Source: Clostridium thermarum (GTDB taxonomy: Bacteria > Bacillota > Clostridia > Clostridiales > Clostridiaceae). Taken from it: a stretch of 64,000 nucleotides of DNA. The stretch's first letter is position 1. Each line of letters begins with the position of its first letter. Location of the stretch: positions 986,501 through 1,050,500 of the forward strand of contig NZ_CP040924.1 in assembly GCF_006351925.1 (NCBI RefSeq), written 5' to 3'. This document shows positions 52,440 through 61,839 of this stretch, piece after piece. A program made the translations under genes and the position numbers. The notes under the pieces were generated by a model. That model saw nothing but the letters and a program-made list of their open reading frames with translations, searched no databases and was not told the origin of the DNA.

Positions 52440-53468
52440 ATGGGAAAGCTGAGTAAAAAGAAGAAGATAATAATAGCTGTGATATCTGCCTTGGTAATTA
52501 TAATTGGAGGTATTGCAGGAACCGCATATTATTTAGCTATGCATCAGTTGAACAAGATTCAATATACACCCCTGCCTGATAAGGATGAGGATAAGGGCAT
52601 CGATCCTGATATCTACAATCCAGAAACTGAGGAGGTATTCGACGACTATACCAATATCATGCTCATAGGGGTAGATGCCAGGGATCCCGATGAGGACTCC
52701 CGATCAGATGTGATGATGATTGCCACTATAGATAAGAAGCACAATAAAATTAAGCTTACTTCCCTTATGAGAGATATGATCGTGGATATGAAAGGTCACG
52801 GCCCCATGGAAGGTCAAAAGCAGGATAGGCTGAACCATACCTATGCCTATGGTAAGGCGGCTCTGACTGTAAAAACAGTAAATGAAAATTTCAAAACCAA
52901 TATCAAGGACTTTATAAAGGTAGATTTCTTCGGTATGGAGAAGATAATAGACTATGTAGGCGGTGTAGAAATTGACCTGAAGCAGTCTGAATTATCTGTT
53001 TTAAATGGTTATATAAAAGAGGTTTCCAAGATAGAAAAGGATGACAATCCACCTTATGTGGAAAACAGCGGCAAGCAGCTTTTAAATGGTAGACAAGCTG
53101 TTGCCTATGCCAGAATAAGATATGTGGGCAACGGAGATTATGAAAGAACTGCAAGACAGAGAAGGGTATTGGAAGCAATCATAAATAAGCTCACAAAGCT
53201 CAATCCGCTGGAGCTTAATAACGCCATCGGTGAAATGTTGCCATATGTTGAGACTAGCATGGATAAGGGAAAAATCGTAGGACTGGCTAAGGATTTTATA
53301 GCCAAGGGTATGAGCAAGGTAGAGCAGTTGAGATTACCCCTGGATGATTACAGCGAGGTTATATATCCCAATGGGGTATATTTCATAGGTTGGGACAAGG
53401 AGCCCAATTTGGAAGCCCTTCACAAATTTATCTATGAAGAAGATTTTAAACCGGAAACTTTGAAATAA
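52440..53468 (+). CDS. LytR-CpsA-Psr (LCP) ligase
   Basis: 342 residues: an N-terminal membrane helix (about 10-32) and the LCP domain (about 70-270) with IMLIGVDARDPDEDSRSDVMMI (Arg/Asp substrate and metal residues), LTSLMRDMIVDMKGHG, DRLNHTYAYGK, VDFFGMEKIIDYVGGVEIDL and VAYARIRYVGNGDYERTARQRRVLEAI. LCP enzymes transfer undecaprenyl-PP-linked polymers onto peptidoglycan. It is the probable ligase for the polysaccharide made by this locus. RBS GGAGG. Confidence 0.93.
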   Translation: MGKLSKKKKIIIAVISALVIIIGGIAGTAYYLAMHQLNKIQYTPLPDKDEDKGIDPDIYNPETEEVFDDYTNIMLIGVDARDPDEDSRSDVMMIATIDKKHNKIKLTSLMRDMIVDMKGHGPMEGQKQDRLNHTYAYGKAALTVKTVNENFKTNIKDFIKVDFFGMEKIIDYVGGVEIDLKQSELSVLNGYIKEVSKIEKDDNPPYVENSGKQLLNGRQAVAYARIRYVGNGDYERTARQRRVLEAIINKLTKLNPLELNNAIGEMLPYVETSMDKGKIVGLAKDFIAKGMSKVEQLRLPLDDYSEVIYPNGVYFIGWDKEPNLEALHKFIYEEDFKPETLK

Positions 53469-53517
53469 TTAAGAGTTAAGAATTATCGCAGAAATTCACC
53501 GAGGCTTAATAACTTAA
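53463..53517. repeat. Dispersed intergenic repeat, copy D (short form)
   Basis: AATAATTAAGAGTTAAGAATTAT begins at the stop codon of the LCP gene, and AATAACTTAATTCTTG inverts it near 53508. It shares the AATTAAGAATTA wording of copy C. Confidence 0.45.
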
Positions 53518-53524
53518 TTCTTGT

Positions 53525-53552
53525 TTGACAAATTATAGACAAGTGATAAAAT
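53525..53552 (+). promoter_or_regulatory. Promoter of the second LCP gene
   Basis: TTGACA (53525-53530), 16 bases, TAAAAT (53547-53552), 56 bases before ATG 53608. Confidence 0.65.
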
Positions 53553-53607
53553 GATTGTATGTCTATATTTTAAGTAATAAATTATGAAAAAATCGGAGTG
53601 TTTAATA

Positions 53608-54627
53608 ATGAATAGGGTGGAAAGAAATAAAAGAAAGAAAAAAAAGAGGAATAAGATAATATTAATTACCTGTATTTCTCTGGTATTTGCACTATTGTTT
53701 TTTGCTGGTTTTTATGTAATGAAGCTCTTGAACAAGGTTGAGATCGAAGAGATTTCCAAAGTTGATAAGGAGATTGGTATCACTGATGAGTTTAAAGAGA
53801 AGATTGAGAAGCACGACTACTCAGAGTATATTACCAACATAGCCTTGTTTGGCTTGGATAAGAGAGATAAAAATGAACGGGGCCGTTCTGATGCCATTAT
53901 GATCCTGACTCTTGACAGTAAGCGTAATAAGATGAAGCTCACTTCCATAATGAGAGATTCCTATGTGGATATATATGGCCATGGCAAGGATAAGATTAAC
54001 CATGCCTATGCCTTTGGAGGACCACAATTGGCTATAAGAACTATTAATGAGAACTTTGGCCTGAACATCAAAGACTATGTAGCTGTAGACTTTTCAGGCA
54101 TGGAAAAGATAATAGATGCTTTGGGCGGTATCACCATAGACATAAAAGACTATGAAGTAAAGGAAATGAATGGTCACATATGGGATTTGTCTACTTTAAA
54201 GAATATGAAGAATCCTCCATATATTGATGGCCCGGGAAAGCAGAAACTAAGCGGTATGCAGGTAGTTGCCTATACAAGGGTAAGACATGTAGGAAATGGT
54301 GACTTTGAAAGAACAGACAGACAAAGAAAGGTCCTTGAGATCATATTCAATGAAGTTAAGAGTGCCGGAGTAACAAAGCTTCCGGGCATAGTAGAGGACT
54401 TTTTACCATATGTAAAGACAAGTATGAAGCCTCTTGATATGATCAACACAGGTAAGAAAGTACTAACCTCCGGCATAGACAAATTAGAACAGGAGAGATT
54501 TCCTTTAGACAGCTATGGTAAGGGCCAGACCATCGATGGCATCTGGTACTATGTATTTGATGCTGAAGCTACTAAGGACCAAATCTTTAAGTACATTTTC
54601 GACGACATAAAACCAACGGAGAAGTAG
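53608..54627 (+). CDS. LytR-CpsA-Psr (LCP) ligase
   Basis: 339 residues from ATG 53608 (CGGAGTG upstream; an in-frame ATG at 53584 lacks a ribosome site). A basic N-terminus (NRVERNKRKKKKRNK) precedes one membrane helix (about 17-40). The LCP domain has ALFGLDKRDKNERGRSDAIMI, LTSIMRDSYVDIYGHG, DKINHAYAFGGPQLAIRTI, VDFSGMEKIIDALGGITIDI and AYTRVRHVGNGDFERTDRQRKVLEII. It is a paralogue of the preceding gene (about half identical by eye). Two ligases may serve two polymers, as when wall teichoic acid and capsule are attached by different LCPs. Confidence 0.93.
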   Translation: MNRVERNKRKKKKRNKIILITCISLVFALLFFAGFYVMKLLNKVEIEEISKVDKEIGITDEFKEKIEKHDYSEYITNIALFGLDKRDKNERGRSDAIMILTLDSKRNKMKLTSIMRDSYVDIYGHGKDKINHAYAFGGPQLAIRTINENFGLNIKDYVAVDFSGMEKIIDALGGITIDIKDYEVKEMNGHIWDLSTLKNMKNPPYIDGPGKQKLSGMQVVAYTRVRHVGNGDFERTDRQRKVLEIIFNEVKSAGVTKLPGIVEDFLPYVKTSMKPLDMINTGKKVLTSGIDKLEQERFPLDSYGKGQTIDGIWYYVFDAEATKDQIFKYIFDDIKPTEK

Positions 54628-54638
54628 AAGAAGGGGAA

Positions 54639-54667
54639 GAGGGGAGCTGTAACGAGCCCCTCTTTTA
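54639..54667 (+). terminator. Terminator after the second LCP gene
   Basis: GAGGGG (54639-54644) and CCCCTC (54657-54662), with an AGC/GAG inner mismatch, followed by TTTTAG. Confidence 0.65.
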
Positions 54668-54850
54668 GTTGTTGCTCTATTTTTCGACAAGTTATATGGA
54701 AATAATAATAGAAAACAGCCGGGGGCAATTTTCTGTTTTTCTCCGCTAAATATACAATATTAGGTTGATAACAACATACTATATAAGTATAATGAAAGTG
54801 ACTGATTTCGATAATACAATATGTAGAAAAAAAGAAGGGATGTAATTTTT

Positions 54851-55801
54851 GTGCAAAATAAAGAAAATTCGGCAACTGAGGTTTCTATAATATGTCCTTT
54901 ATATAACGCAGAAAATTATATAGAAAAACTTCACGAAAATATTTTAAGACAAAAAGGTGTAGACAATGTGGAGCTCCTATATGTACTGACGGAATCTTCC
55001 GATGGTACGGAGGCTCTGCTAAGAAAAATGGGAGTTGATTATGTAAAAATACAGCCAGAGGAATTTTCCCATAGTAAGACCAGGGAGCGGATGGCCTATA
55101 GGGCCAAGGGAGAGATCCTGGTATTTATAACCCAGGATATTCAGATAATAAATGATAACTGGCTCATAAACCTGATAAGGCCTATACAGATGGGAGAATG
55201 CGAAGCCTCCTTCAGCAGACAGATATGTGACGAAAATATCATGGAAAAGTATATAAGAGAAAAAAATTATCCCAAGGAGTCAAGGATCGTATCCAAGAAG
55301 GATATACCTGAATATGGTCTGATGACATTTTTTTATTCCGATGCTTCTTCTGCAATTAAGGCCTCTGTCTTCAGGGAATTAAATGGTTATGACGGAAAGA
55401 ATCTCATTATAAATGAAGATATGTATATGGCCAGTAAATTGATAGATAAGGGCTATAGGATCAAGTATTGCAGTGATTCAGAGGTAGTTCATTACCATAT
55501 TTTCACCCTTAAACAGATTTTCAGCAGGTATTTTGACACCGGTGTATTTTTTAAGGAAAATCCGGAGTTTTCAGATTTTAAGACCAGTGACAGCGGGTTC
55601 AGCATAGCTAAATATGTCATTACCCAGGCTATAAAAGAAGGTAATATAAAGGCTGCAGTCCAGGCCATACCCAACTTTGCCAGCAGATTGGCTGGAAGTT
55701 ATCTTGGAAAAAGGTATAAAAATCTTTCCATGGAAAAGAGAATTAAGTATTCTTCAAATAAGGCTTACTGGAAAAATATCCAAAAGGAGGAGAAGCAATG
55801 A
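54851..55801 (+). CDS. GT2-family glycosyltransferase, rhamnosyltransferase-like
   Basis: 316 residues from GTG 54851. GT-A fold: [23 protein letters not shown] at the N-terminus, [29 protein letters not shown] (the H.KTR...A.G....TQD pattern of RfbN-like rhamnosyltransferases), and [30 protein letters not shown]. The neighbouring rml genes make dTDP-rhamnose precursors, which fits. Its stop overlaps the rmlA start (ATGA), so the two are coupled. The weak start site may mean low expression. Confidence 0.85.
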   Translation: MQNKENSATEVSIICPLYNAENYIEKLHENILRQKGVDNVELLYVLTESSDGTEALLRKMGVDYVKIQPEEFSHSKTRERMAYRAKGEILVFITQDIQIINDNWLINLIRPIQMGECEASFSRQICDENIMEKYIREKNYPKESRIVSKKDIPEYGLMTFFYSDASSAIKASVFRELNGYDGKNLIINEDMYMASKLIDKGYRIKYCSDSEVVHYHIFTLKQIFSRYFDTGVFFKENPEFSDFKTSDSGFSIAKYVITQAIKEGNIKAAVQAIPNFASRLAGSYLGKRYKNLSMEKRIKYSSNKAYWKNIQKEEKQ

Positions 55802-56667
55802 AGGGCATAATATTGGCGGGAGGTTCAGGAACCAGACTATATCCTGTGACCAAGGCTATTTCAAAGCAAATCGTACCAATCTATGATAAACCGATGATCT
55901 ACTATCCCATGTCAGTGCTGATGCTGGCAGGTATCAGAGAAATTCTTATTATTTCAACGTCAAGAGATATTGCAGGCTTTAAAGAACTTTTTGGCGATGG
56001 CCACGAACTGGGGCTTCACATTGAATATGCAATCCAACAGGCTCCTAATGGCTTGGCAGAGGCCTTTATAATTGGTGAGAATTTTATAGGCCGTGACAAG
56101 GTAGCCATGATACTGGGGGATAATATCTTCTGGGGCCAGAGCTTCAGCGACCATCTGAAAAAGGCCGCGGCCATAGAAAAGGGAGCTATGATCTTTGGCT
56201 ATTATGTTCAAAATCCAAGGGCCTTTGGAGTGGTGGAATTTGATGGTGCCGGCAATGTAATTTCCCTGGAGGAAAAGCCGGAAAAGCCAAAGTCAAAGTA
56301 TGCCGTGCCGGGCCTATACTTCTATGACAATACCGTGGCAGAAAAGGCAAAGTCCTTAAAACCCTCTCCCAGAGGCGAACTGGAAATCACAGATCTGAAC
56401 AAACTGTATCTGCAGGAAGGTACCTTAAAGGTAAATCTGCTTGGAAGAGGTATGGCCTGGATGGATACCGGAACTCACGGGGCAATGCTTCAGGCTTCAA
56501 ACTTTGTTGAGGCTGTGCAGAATACTCAGGGAACCTATATTGCCTGTCTGGAGGAGATTTCCTATAGGAAGGGCTGGATAAGCAGAGACCAGGTGAGAGA
56601 GCTGGCTAAGCCGCTTATTAAAACCGGGTATGGACAATACCTCATGGAGATAATAGAGGAAGGTTAG
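55798..56667 (+). CDS. rmlA: Glucose-1-phosphate thymidylyltransferase
   Basis: 289 residues, full length for Rml[38 protein letters not shown] at the N-terminus holds the G-G-x-G-T-R-L-x-P loop. [30 protein letters not shown] and [15 protein letters not shown] follow. It makes dTDP-glucose from glucose-1-phosphate and dTTP, the first step towards dTDP-L-rhamnose. First of a tight rmlA-rmlC-rmlB group. Confidence 0.97.
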   Translation: MKGIILAGGSGTRLYPVTKAISKQIVPIYDKPMIYYPMSVLMLAGIREILIISTSRDIAGFKELFGDGHELGLHIEYAIQQAPNGLAEAFIIGENFIGRDKVAMILGDNIFWGQSFSDHLKKAAAIEKGAMIFGYYVQNPRAFGVVEFDGAGNVISLEEKPEKPKSKYAVPGLYFYDNTVAEKAKSLKPSPRGELEITDLNKLYLQEGTLKVNLLGRGMAWMDTGTHGAMLQASNFVEAVQNTQGTYIACLEEISYRKGWISRDQVRELAKPLIKTGYGQYLMEIIEEG

Positions 56668-56677
56668 TGGTGACAAG

Positions 56678-57256
56678 ATGGGAAAGTTTGAATTTATCAG
56701 TACAAGGATAAGGGATTTATATATAATACAGCCTACGGTTTTTGGAGACCAAAGAGGCTATTTTATGGAGTCATATAACAAGAAGGAATTCTTTGAAGCA
56801 GGACTTACCATGGAGTTCGTACAGGATAATGAATCCAAGTCTAAAAAGGGAGTACTGAGGGGTATGCACTTTCAGACTAAGCATACCCAGGGTAAGCTTG
56901 TCAGGGTAACTCAAGGTGAAGTCTTTGATGTGGCAGTAGACCTTAGAAAGGGTTCCCCAACCTATGGACAGTGGGAGGGTGTATTGCTGTCTGAGGAAAA
57001 CAAACGTCAATTCTATGTGCCGGAAGGTTTTGCCCATGGATTCTTGGTGCTATCCGAGACAGCGGTGTTCAATTATAAGTGCACAGATTACTATGCCCCG
57101 GAATATGACAGCGGTCTCTTGTGGAATGATCCCGACGTTGGAATAGAGTGGCCGCTGGAAGGCATAGAGGAAGTGCTGCTGTCTGAAAAGGATAAAGTGC
57201 AAAAGAGATTGAAGGATTTAGAGGTTCCATTTATATATAAGGAGAGTGTAAGATAA
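56678..57256 (+). CDS. rmlC: dTDP-4-dehydrorhamnose 3,5-epimerase
   Basis: 192 residues, cupin fold. Conserved blocks: PTVFGDQRGYFMESYNKKEF, VQDNESKSKKGVLRGMHFQ (catalytic His region), KLVRVTQGEVFDVAVDLRKGSPTYGQW, and YVPEGFAHGFLVLSETAVFNYKCTDYY (Tyr/Lys contacts). It converts the 4-keto-6-deoxyglucose sugar to the L-configuration. Its TAA overlaps the ATG of rmlB by one base. Confidence 0.96.
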   Translation: MGKFEFISTRIRDLYIIQPTVFGDQRGYFMESYNKKEFFEAGLTMEFVQDNESKSKKGVLRGMHFQTKHTQGKLVRVTQGEVFDVAVDLRKGSPTYGQWEGVLLSEENKRQFYVPEGFAHGFLVLSETAVFNYKCTDYYAPEYDSGLLWNDPDVGIEWPLEGIEEVLLSEKDKVQKRLKDLEVPFIYKESVR

Positions 57257-58305
57257 TGAAGACATATTTAGTAACCGGTGGGGCCGGTTTTATTGGATCC
57301 AATTTCGTCATCTATATGCTTAAGAGATATAAGGATATAAAGATCATTAACTTAGATAAGCTTACCTATGCAGGAAATCTGGAAAACCTGAAAGAGGTTG
57401 AAAATTACCCAAACTATGTGTTTATACAGGGAGATATAACTGATAGAGAAGTTGTAAGTAAGATCTTCAGGGATTACTCCGTAGATTATGTGGTTAATTT
57501 TGCTGCTGAGTCCCATGTAGACAGAAGTATAAGGGAACCTGAAGTCTTTGCCAAGACCAATGTTCTGGGCACAGTAAACCTGTTGAATTGTGCCAGGGAG
57601 GCATGGCTGGATGGGGAGCAGTGGAAGCCCGGTGTTAAGTTCCTCCATGTTTCTACAGATGAGGTCTACGGTTCCTTAGGGGAAACAGGATTCTTTACTG
57701 AGGAGACTCCACTGGACCCCCACAGCCCCTATTCTGCAAGCAAGGCAGGCTCCGACTTAATGGTTAAGGCCTATGGGGATACCTATAAGATGCCAATAAA
57801 TATAACCAGGTGTTCCAATAACTATGGCCCCTATCAATTTCCTGAAAAGCTCATACCCCTGCTCATAAACAACTGTCTCAACCACAGGGACTTACCGGTT
57901 TATGGTGACGGCCTGAATATAAGAGACTGGCTTTATGTTGAAGACCACTGCAAGGCCATCGACATGGTTATAAACAAGGGCGTATGCGGCGAAGTATATA
58001 ATGTGGGCGGTCACAATGAGAGAACCAATATACAGATCGTTAAAACAGTAATCAGTTATATCCATGAAAATGTTGATAAGTCCGTTACTGAAGACCTCAT
58101 TAAGTATGTGGAAGACAGAAAGGGTCATGACAGAAGATATGGCATAGACCCAAGTAAGATTAAGAATGAATTGGGCTGGTATCCGGAGACTGGATTTGAG
58201 GCAGGAATTGTTAAGACTATTCAATGGTATTTAGACAATAAACAGTGGCTGGAAGGAGTAACCTCAGGAGAATACCGCAACTATTACGAAAAAATGTATA
58301 AGTAA
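57256..58305 (+). CDS. rmlB: dTDP-glucose 4,6-dehydratase
   Basis: 349 residues, short-chain dehydrogenase fold: VTGGAGFIGSNFVIYML (NAD loop), NLDKLTYAGNLENL, NFAAESHVDRSI, STDEVYGSLGETGFF, and YSASKAGSDLMVKAYGDTY (catalytic Tyr and Lys). RCSNNYGPYQFPEKLIPL and GDGLNIRDWLYVEDHCKA are also conserved. The reductase RmlD that completes dTDP-L-rhamnose is not in the window; it may lie beyond the right edge. Confidence 0.97.
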   Translation: MKTYLVTGGAGFIGSNFVIYMLKRYKDIKIINLDKLTYAGNLENLKEVENYPNYVFIQGDITDREVVSKIFRDYSVDYVVNFAAESHVDRSIREPEVFAKTNVLGTVNLLNCAREAWLDGEQWKPGVKFLHVSTDEVYGSLGETGFFTEETPLDPHSPYSASKAGSDLMVKAYGDTYKMPINITRCSNNYGPYQFPEKLIPLLINNCLNHRDLPVYGDGLNIRDWLYVEDHCKAIDMVINKGVCGEVYNVGGHNERTNIQIVKTVISYIHENVDKSVTEDLIKYVEDRKGHDRRYGIDPSKIKNELGWYPETGFEAGIVKTIQWYLDNKQWLEGVTSGEYRNYYEKMYK

Positions 58306-58326
58306 TATACCAGGGGGAAAGAAAAG

Positions 58327-60474
58327 ATGAAGATAATTAAAACTCTTGCCGCTTTCTTTATAGGTCTGATGGCTCTGACCTTTGCAGCTCCGGTAAATGT
58401 AAATGCGGCTGCTAAGCTTCAGAAAAAGCTCATGGTGGAAAGTCCTAAGGTCAATGAAAGTTATGTGAATAAGAACATTACAGTTTCCGGATGGGCCCAG
58501 GACCCCTCCGGAGTTAAGGAAGTCAATATATACTTGAACGGCAAGCTTCAGGGAAAGGCCAACTATGGAACAGGCAGGCCTGACGTAAATAAGGTTTCTC
58601 CCGGCTATCCTCAAGGAAATAATACTGGCTACAGCTATACTATAAACTATGCAAATTTAACCACCGGAACCTATAAGGTGACAGTGGAGCTGGTTGGTAA
58701 GGACAACCAGAAACTGAAAAAGGAAGTAAACATTTCACTAAAGAAGACAGTACTTCCCTTAAAAGCAGCACTGGAAAGACCGGCAAATAACACCTCAACC
58801 ACCGCTAACAGCCTGAACTTCTCCGGCTGGGCCACAGGCCCATCCGGCATTAAGGAAATAAAGGTTTATGTGGACGGGGCCTACAGGGGAAGTACAGTAC
58901 CTAAGGCTGCCAGAAAGGACGTAGCAGCTATTTTCCCAACTTACAAGGATTCCCTGACCTCAGGTTTCAGCTATGAACTGAGTATGTTAAATATGACTAA
59001 GGGAGTTCACAAGGTTGTCTTTGAAGTTACAGGAAATGATGGACAAGTAACAAAGCTGGAGCGGTCTTTTGAATATAAGGGATTAGCCCCAAGATATGGC
59101 GTTGACAGCCCTGCTGGGGACTATGAAACAGATTCCTTCAGCATTATGGTCAAGGGTTGGGCCCTGAATTCCGCAGATATCAGTGCCATCAACGTGTATG
59201 TAGATAACAATTACAATGGACAAGCTACCCTGAAAGAGAAGAGAACAGACATAGCAGGCAAATATCCAGGCTATCCTCAGGGAGAGGACAGCGGCTTCAG
59301 CTATAAATTGGACATGAAGTACATATCCTTTGGCAAACACAGCTTAAAGCTTGAATTTATCGCTGCAGACGGAACCATAATATATGATGTCAGAAACTTT
59401 ACATATAATAAGCCCAAGGCCATTGTCAGCATAGAATCACCTAAGCTGAATGAAAGCGTAAGCAGCGGTACCATCACTGTATCCGGTTATGCTCTGAATG
59501 CCAGCGGTGTAAAAGATGTTTATATAATCTTGGATGAAACCTTTGCCGGAAAACCTGAGTATGGTGAAATAAGAACGGACCTAGGGCATTATGCCGATGC
59601 CTTTCCGGAGGTAATAGAGGTTGGCTTCAGCCATACCATTGATATAAGCACCTTATCAATTGGAAAACATGATATTACAGTTCTGGCTCAGGGTAATGAC
59701 GGCACAGCCACCACTGCAACTATAACCTTTAATATGCACGGCCTGGTGGAAAAGGTCTACTACGACAAGGATCTGGACTACTATGTGCAAAGGCAGTATG
59801 AAAAGGGAGCCAATGTGATTTTTGGAAGTTCTACTCCTCCCACCTATGAACAAGTGAAGTACTATATGGATCCGGAAAACTTCATCAATGATCCTTCCGG
59901 AAAATATATGTTCCTGAAGCTTACATATATAGAGGGTATAGATGTAGAAGACCTCAACAGAACCTTGGCTGGCAAGGGAGTACTGGAAGGAAAGGGACAA
60001 GCATTCCTAGATGGTGGAAAACTGTACAATGTTAATCCACTGTACCTTATAGCCCATGCCCTCTTGGAAACCGGCAACGGTAAGTCAAAATTAGCTACAG
60101 GTATAAACGTAACCAGCGTAGGAGGCGTACCTGTAGAACCTAGGGTGACCTACAATATCTATGGAATTGGGGCAAGAGACTCCAACCCCAACGTCCTCGG
60201 CTCCGAATACGCCTATAAGCAGCAGTGGTTCTCCGTGGACGCAGCCATAATAGGCGGTGCAAAATTCATCTCTGAAAGCTATATCCAAAATGAGGTGTAT
60301 AAGCAGTACACCCTGTACAAGATGAAGTGGAACTTTGATGTAATCTGGCACGAATATGCCACAGACATCGGCTGGGCCAGCAAGCAGACAAAGTCCATCA
60401 AAGCCTTGGTGGACCAGATGGAACGACCCGTTTTGGTATTCGAAGTACCGGTATTTGCACCTAAGGCTAATTAA
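58327..60474 (+). CDS. Secreted N-acetylglucosaminidase (GH73) with four Ig-like repeats
   Basis: 715 residues: a signal peptide (1-28), then four repeats of about 95-100 residues (about 36-130, 137-235, 238-340, 343-450), each with VSGWA/VKGWA, K..I.VY.DG, R.DV...PGYP..N.GFSY and G.H.V..E.... A hydrolase domain follows (about 470-700) with NPLYLIAHALLETGNGKSKLATG (catalytic Glu about 580), YNIYGIGARDSNP and AIIGGAKFISESYI, all of the GH73/LytB glucosaminidase type. It cuts the peptidoglycan glycan strand and is probably held to wall glycan by the repeats. RBS GGGGGAAAG. Confidence 0.9.
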   Translation: MKIIKTLAAFFIGLMALTFAAPVNVNAAAKLQKKLMVESPKVNESYVNKNITVSGWAQDPSGVKEVNIYLNGKLQGKANYGTGRPDVNKVSPGYPQGNNTGYSYTINYANLTTGTYKVTVELVGKDNQKLKKEVNISLKKTVLPLKAALERPANNTSTTANSLNFSGWATGPSGIKEIKVYVDGAYRGSTVPKAARKDVAAIFPTYKDSLTSGFSYELSMLNMTKGVHKVVFEVTGNDGQVTKLERSFEYKGLAPRYGVDSPAGDYETDSFSIMVKGWALNSADISAINVYVDNNYNGQATLKEKRTDIAGKYPGYPQGEDSGFSYKLDMKYISFGKHSLKLEFIAADGTIIYDVRNFTYNKPKAIVSIESPKLNESVSSGTITVSGYALNASGVKDVYIILDETFAGKPEYGEIRTDLGHYADAFPEVIEVGFSHTIDISTLSIGKHDITVLAQGNDGTATTATITFNMHGLVEKVYYDKDLDYYVQRQYEKGANVIFGSSTPPTYEQVKYYMDPENFINDPSGKYMFLKLTYIEGIDVEDLNRTLAGKGVLEGKGQAFLDGGKLYNVNPLYLIAHALLETGNGKSKLATGINVTSVGGVPVEPRVTYNIYGIGARDSNPNVLGSEYAYKQQWFSVDAAIIGGAKFISESYIQNEVYKQYTLYKMKWNFDVIWHEYATDIGWASKQTKSIKALVDQMERPVLVFEVPVFAPKAN

Positions 60475-60628
60475 AAATTAAGAATTAAGAATTATGGTGG
60501 ACTTTTCTCAGCGAGAGCTGAGAAAAGTCTTTGAATTTAATATTTTTTAGAGCCCGTGAGGGCTCTTTAATTATTTTTTAAAAATTCAGCCATAGCTGAA
60601 TTCCCACCTTTATTCTTAATTTTTAATT
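60469..60628. repeat. Dispersed intergenic repeat, copy C: palindromic unit of about 160 bp
   Basis: AATTAAAAATTAAGAATT...TATGGTGG (60469-60500) is inverted as CCCACC..TTCTTAATTTTTAATT (60603-60628). Inside are three hairpins: ACTTTTCTCAGC/GCTGAGAAAAGT (60501-60528), AGAGCCC/GGGCTCT (about 60550-60567) and AATTCAGC/GCTGAATT (about 60584-60603). The left arm contains the TAA stop of the GH73 gene. Confidence 0.7.
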
Positions 60629-60737
60629 CAAAGCAGATATCTTTTTGCTTTTTCTCCCATTATTATTTATAATAATTAAGTAGTGGAAGTGGAAGTGTAA
60701 ACGTAAAGAAAAGAAGATTTGGAAAAGGAGAATTTGG

Positions 60738-61832
60738 ATGGCAAAAAGAGTTTTTATCAATGGAAGTATTCTACATGAACAGCCTTCCGGTCTTGGGATT
60801 TATGCAGAGAATGTGATAAAGCAGATTGGCAGAAAAAACAAGGATATTAAAGTATTCTGCCCCGTGGATATAGAAGGGGTAGAGGTAATAAAGATTACAG
60901 ATAAGGTTAAGCCCAGCTATGGCAGAAAGGGAGGATTTTTCAGGTTTTTATGGACACAGCTTGTATTGCCTTTTAAGGCGGGGAAGGAGGATATATTATA
61001 TCATCCTTTTCAGTACATATCGTTTTTATCCCGGGCGAGGCAGATCATTACAATTCACGATTTCATACCGGTACATTTCCCAGAGGTTGCAAAGCATCAA
61101 TACTATTATTATAAGTACATAATGCCCTTTCTTTTGAGAAAGGCAGAAAAGATAATCTGCATATCTGAAAACACCAAGAAAGACTTGCTGGACCTTTACA
61201 AGGTTGACGAAAGTAAAATAAAAGTTGTTTATAATGGATATGATAAAAATGTATTCAACAGGGAGAAAAAAGATAAAGCAGTATTACAAAAGTATGGTAT
61301 AGACAAGGACTACATAATTATGGTAGGAGCTGCCTATCCCCATAAAAATCTGGAGAGCGTATTGAAGGCCTTTAGTCAGATCAAGGATAAAACAGACTAT
61401 AAGGTAGTTATAGTGGGCAAGGGCTCAGCCTATGTGGAGAAGTTAAAGGCCATGGCCGCAGAACTCAATATCAGTGATAGGGTTATTTTTCTCGGCTATG
61501 TGGATGGGCAGGATTTACCGGCACTTTATTACTTTGCAAAGGCCTTTGTTTATCCAACCCTATATGAAGGCTTTGGCCTGCCTATACTGGAGGCGGCGGC
61601 CTGTGGCACTGCTGTAATCTGCGGTGATAATTCTTCCTTGCCGGAAGCATCTGGAGAGGGAGCTGCGTTTTTTGATGCCAGAAGCATAGAAAGTATAAAG
61701 CAGGCCCTGGAGGCTGTGCTCTTTGATGAGAACTACAGGTTGGAGCTTATAAGAAAAGGAGAAGAAAACCTTAAGAACTTTTCCTGGGAAAAGACAGGGG
61801 AAGAAATATATAACTTTATAACGAAAGGATGA
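60738..61832 (+). CDS. GT4-family glycosyltransferase (mannosyltransferase-like)
   Basis: 364 residues, GT-B. FINGSILHEQPSGLGIYAENVIKQI opens the acceptor domain. YHPFQYISFLSRARQIITIHDFIPVHFPE and VVYNGYDKNVF follow, then VGAAYPHKNLESVLKAF and the E-x7-E motif YEGFGLPILEAAACG (about 275-290) with CGDNSSLPEASGEGAAFFD. This layout is common in mannosyl- and rhamnosyltransferases. Together with two ManC genes, a mannose donor is plausible. It is followed after 7 bases by a polymerase gene. Confidence 0.87.
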   Translation: MAKRVFINGSILHEQPSGLGIYAENVIKQIGRKNKDIKVFCPVDIEGVEVIKITDKVKPSYGRKGGFFRFLWTQLVLPFKAGKEDILYHPFQYISFLSRARQIITIHDFIPVHFPEVAKHQYYYYKYIMPFLLRKAEKIICISENTKKDLLDLYKVDESKIKVVYNGYDKNVFNREKKDKAVLQKYGIDKDYIIMVGAAYPHKNLESVLKAFSQIKDKTDYKVVIVGKGSAYVEKLKAMAAELNISDRVIFLGYVDGQDLPALYYFAKAFVYPTLYEGFGLPILEAAACGTAVICGDNSSLPEASGEGAAFFDARSIESIKQALEAVLFDENYRLELIRKGEENLKNFSWEKTGEEIYNFITKG

Positions 61833-61839
61833 ATAGGGG

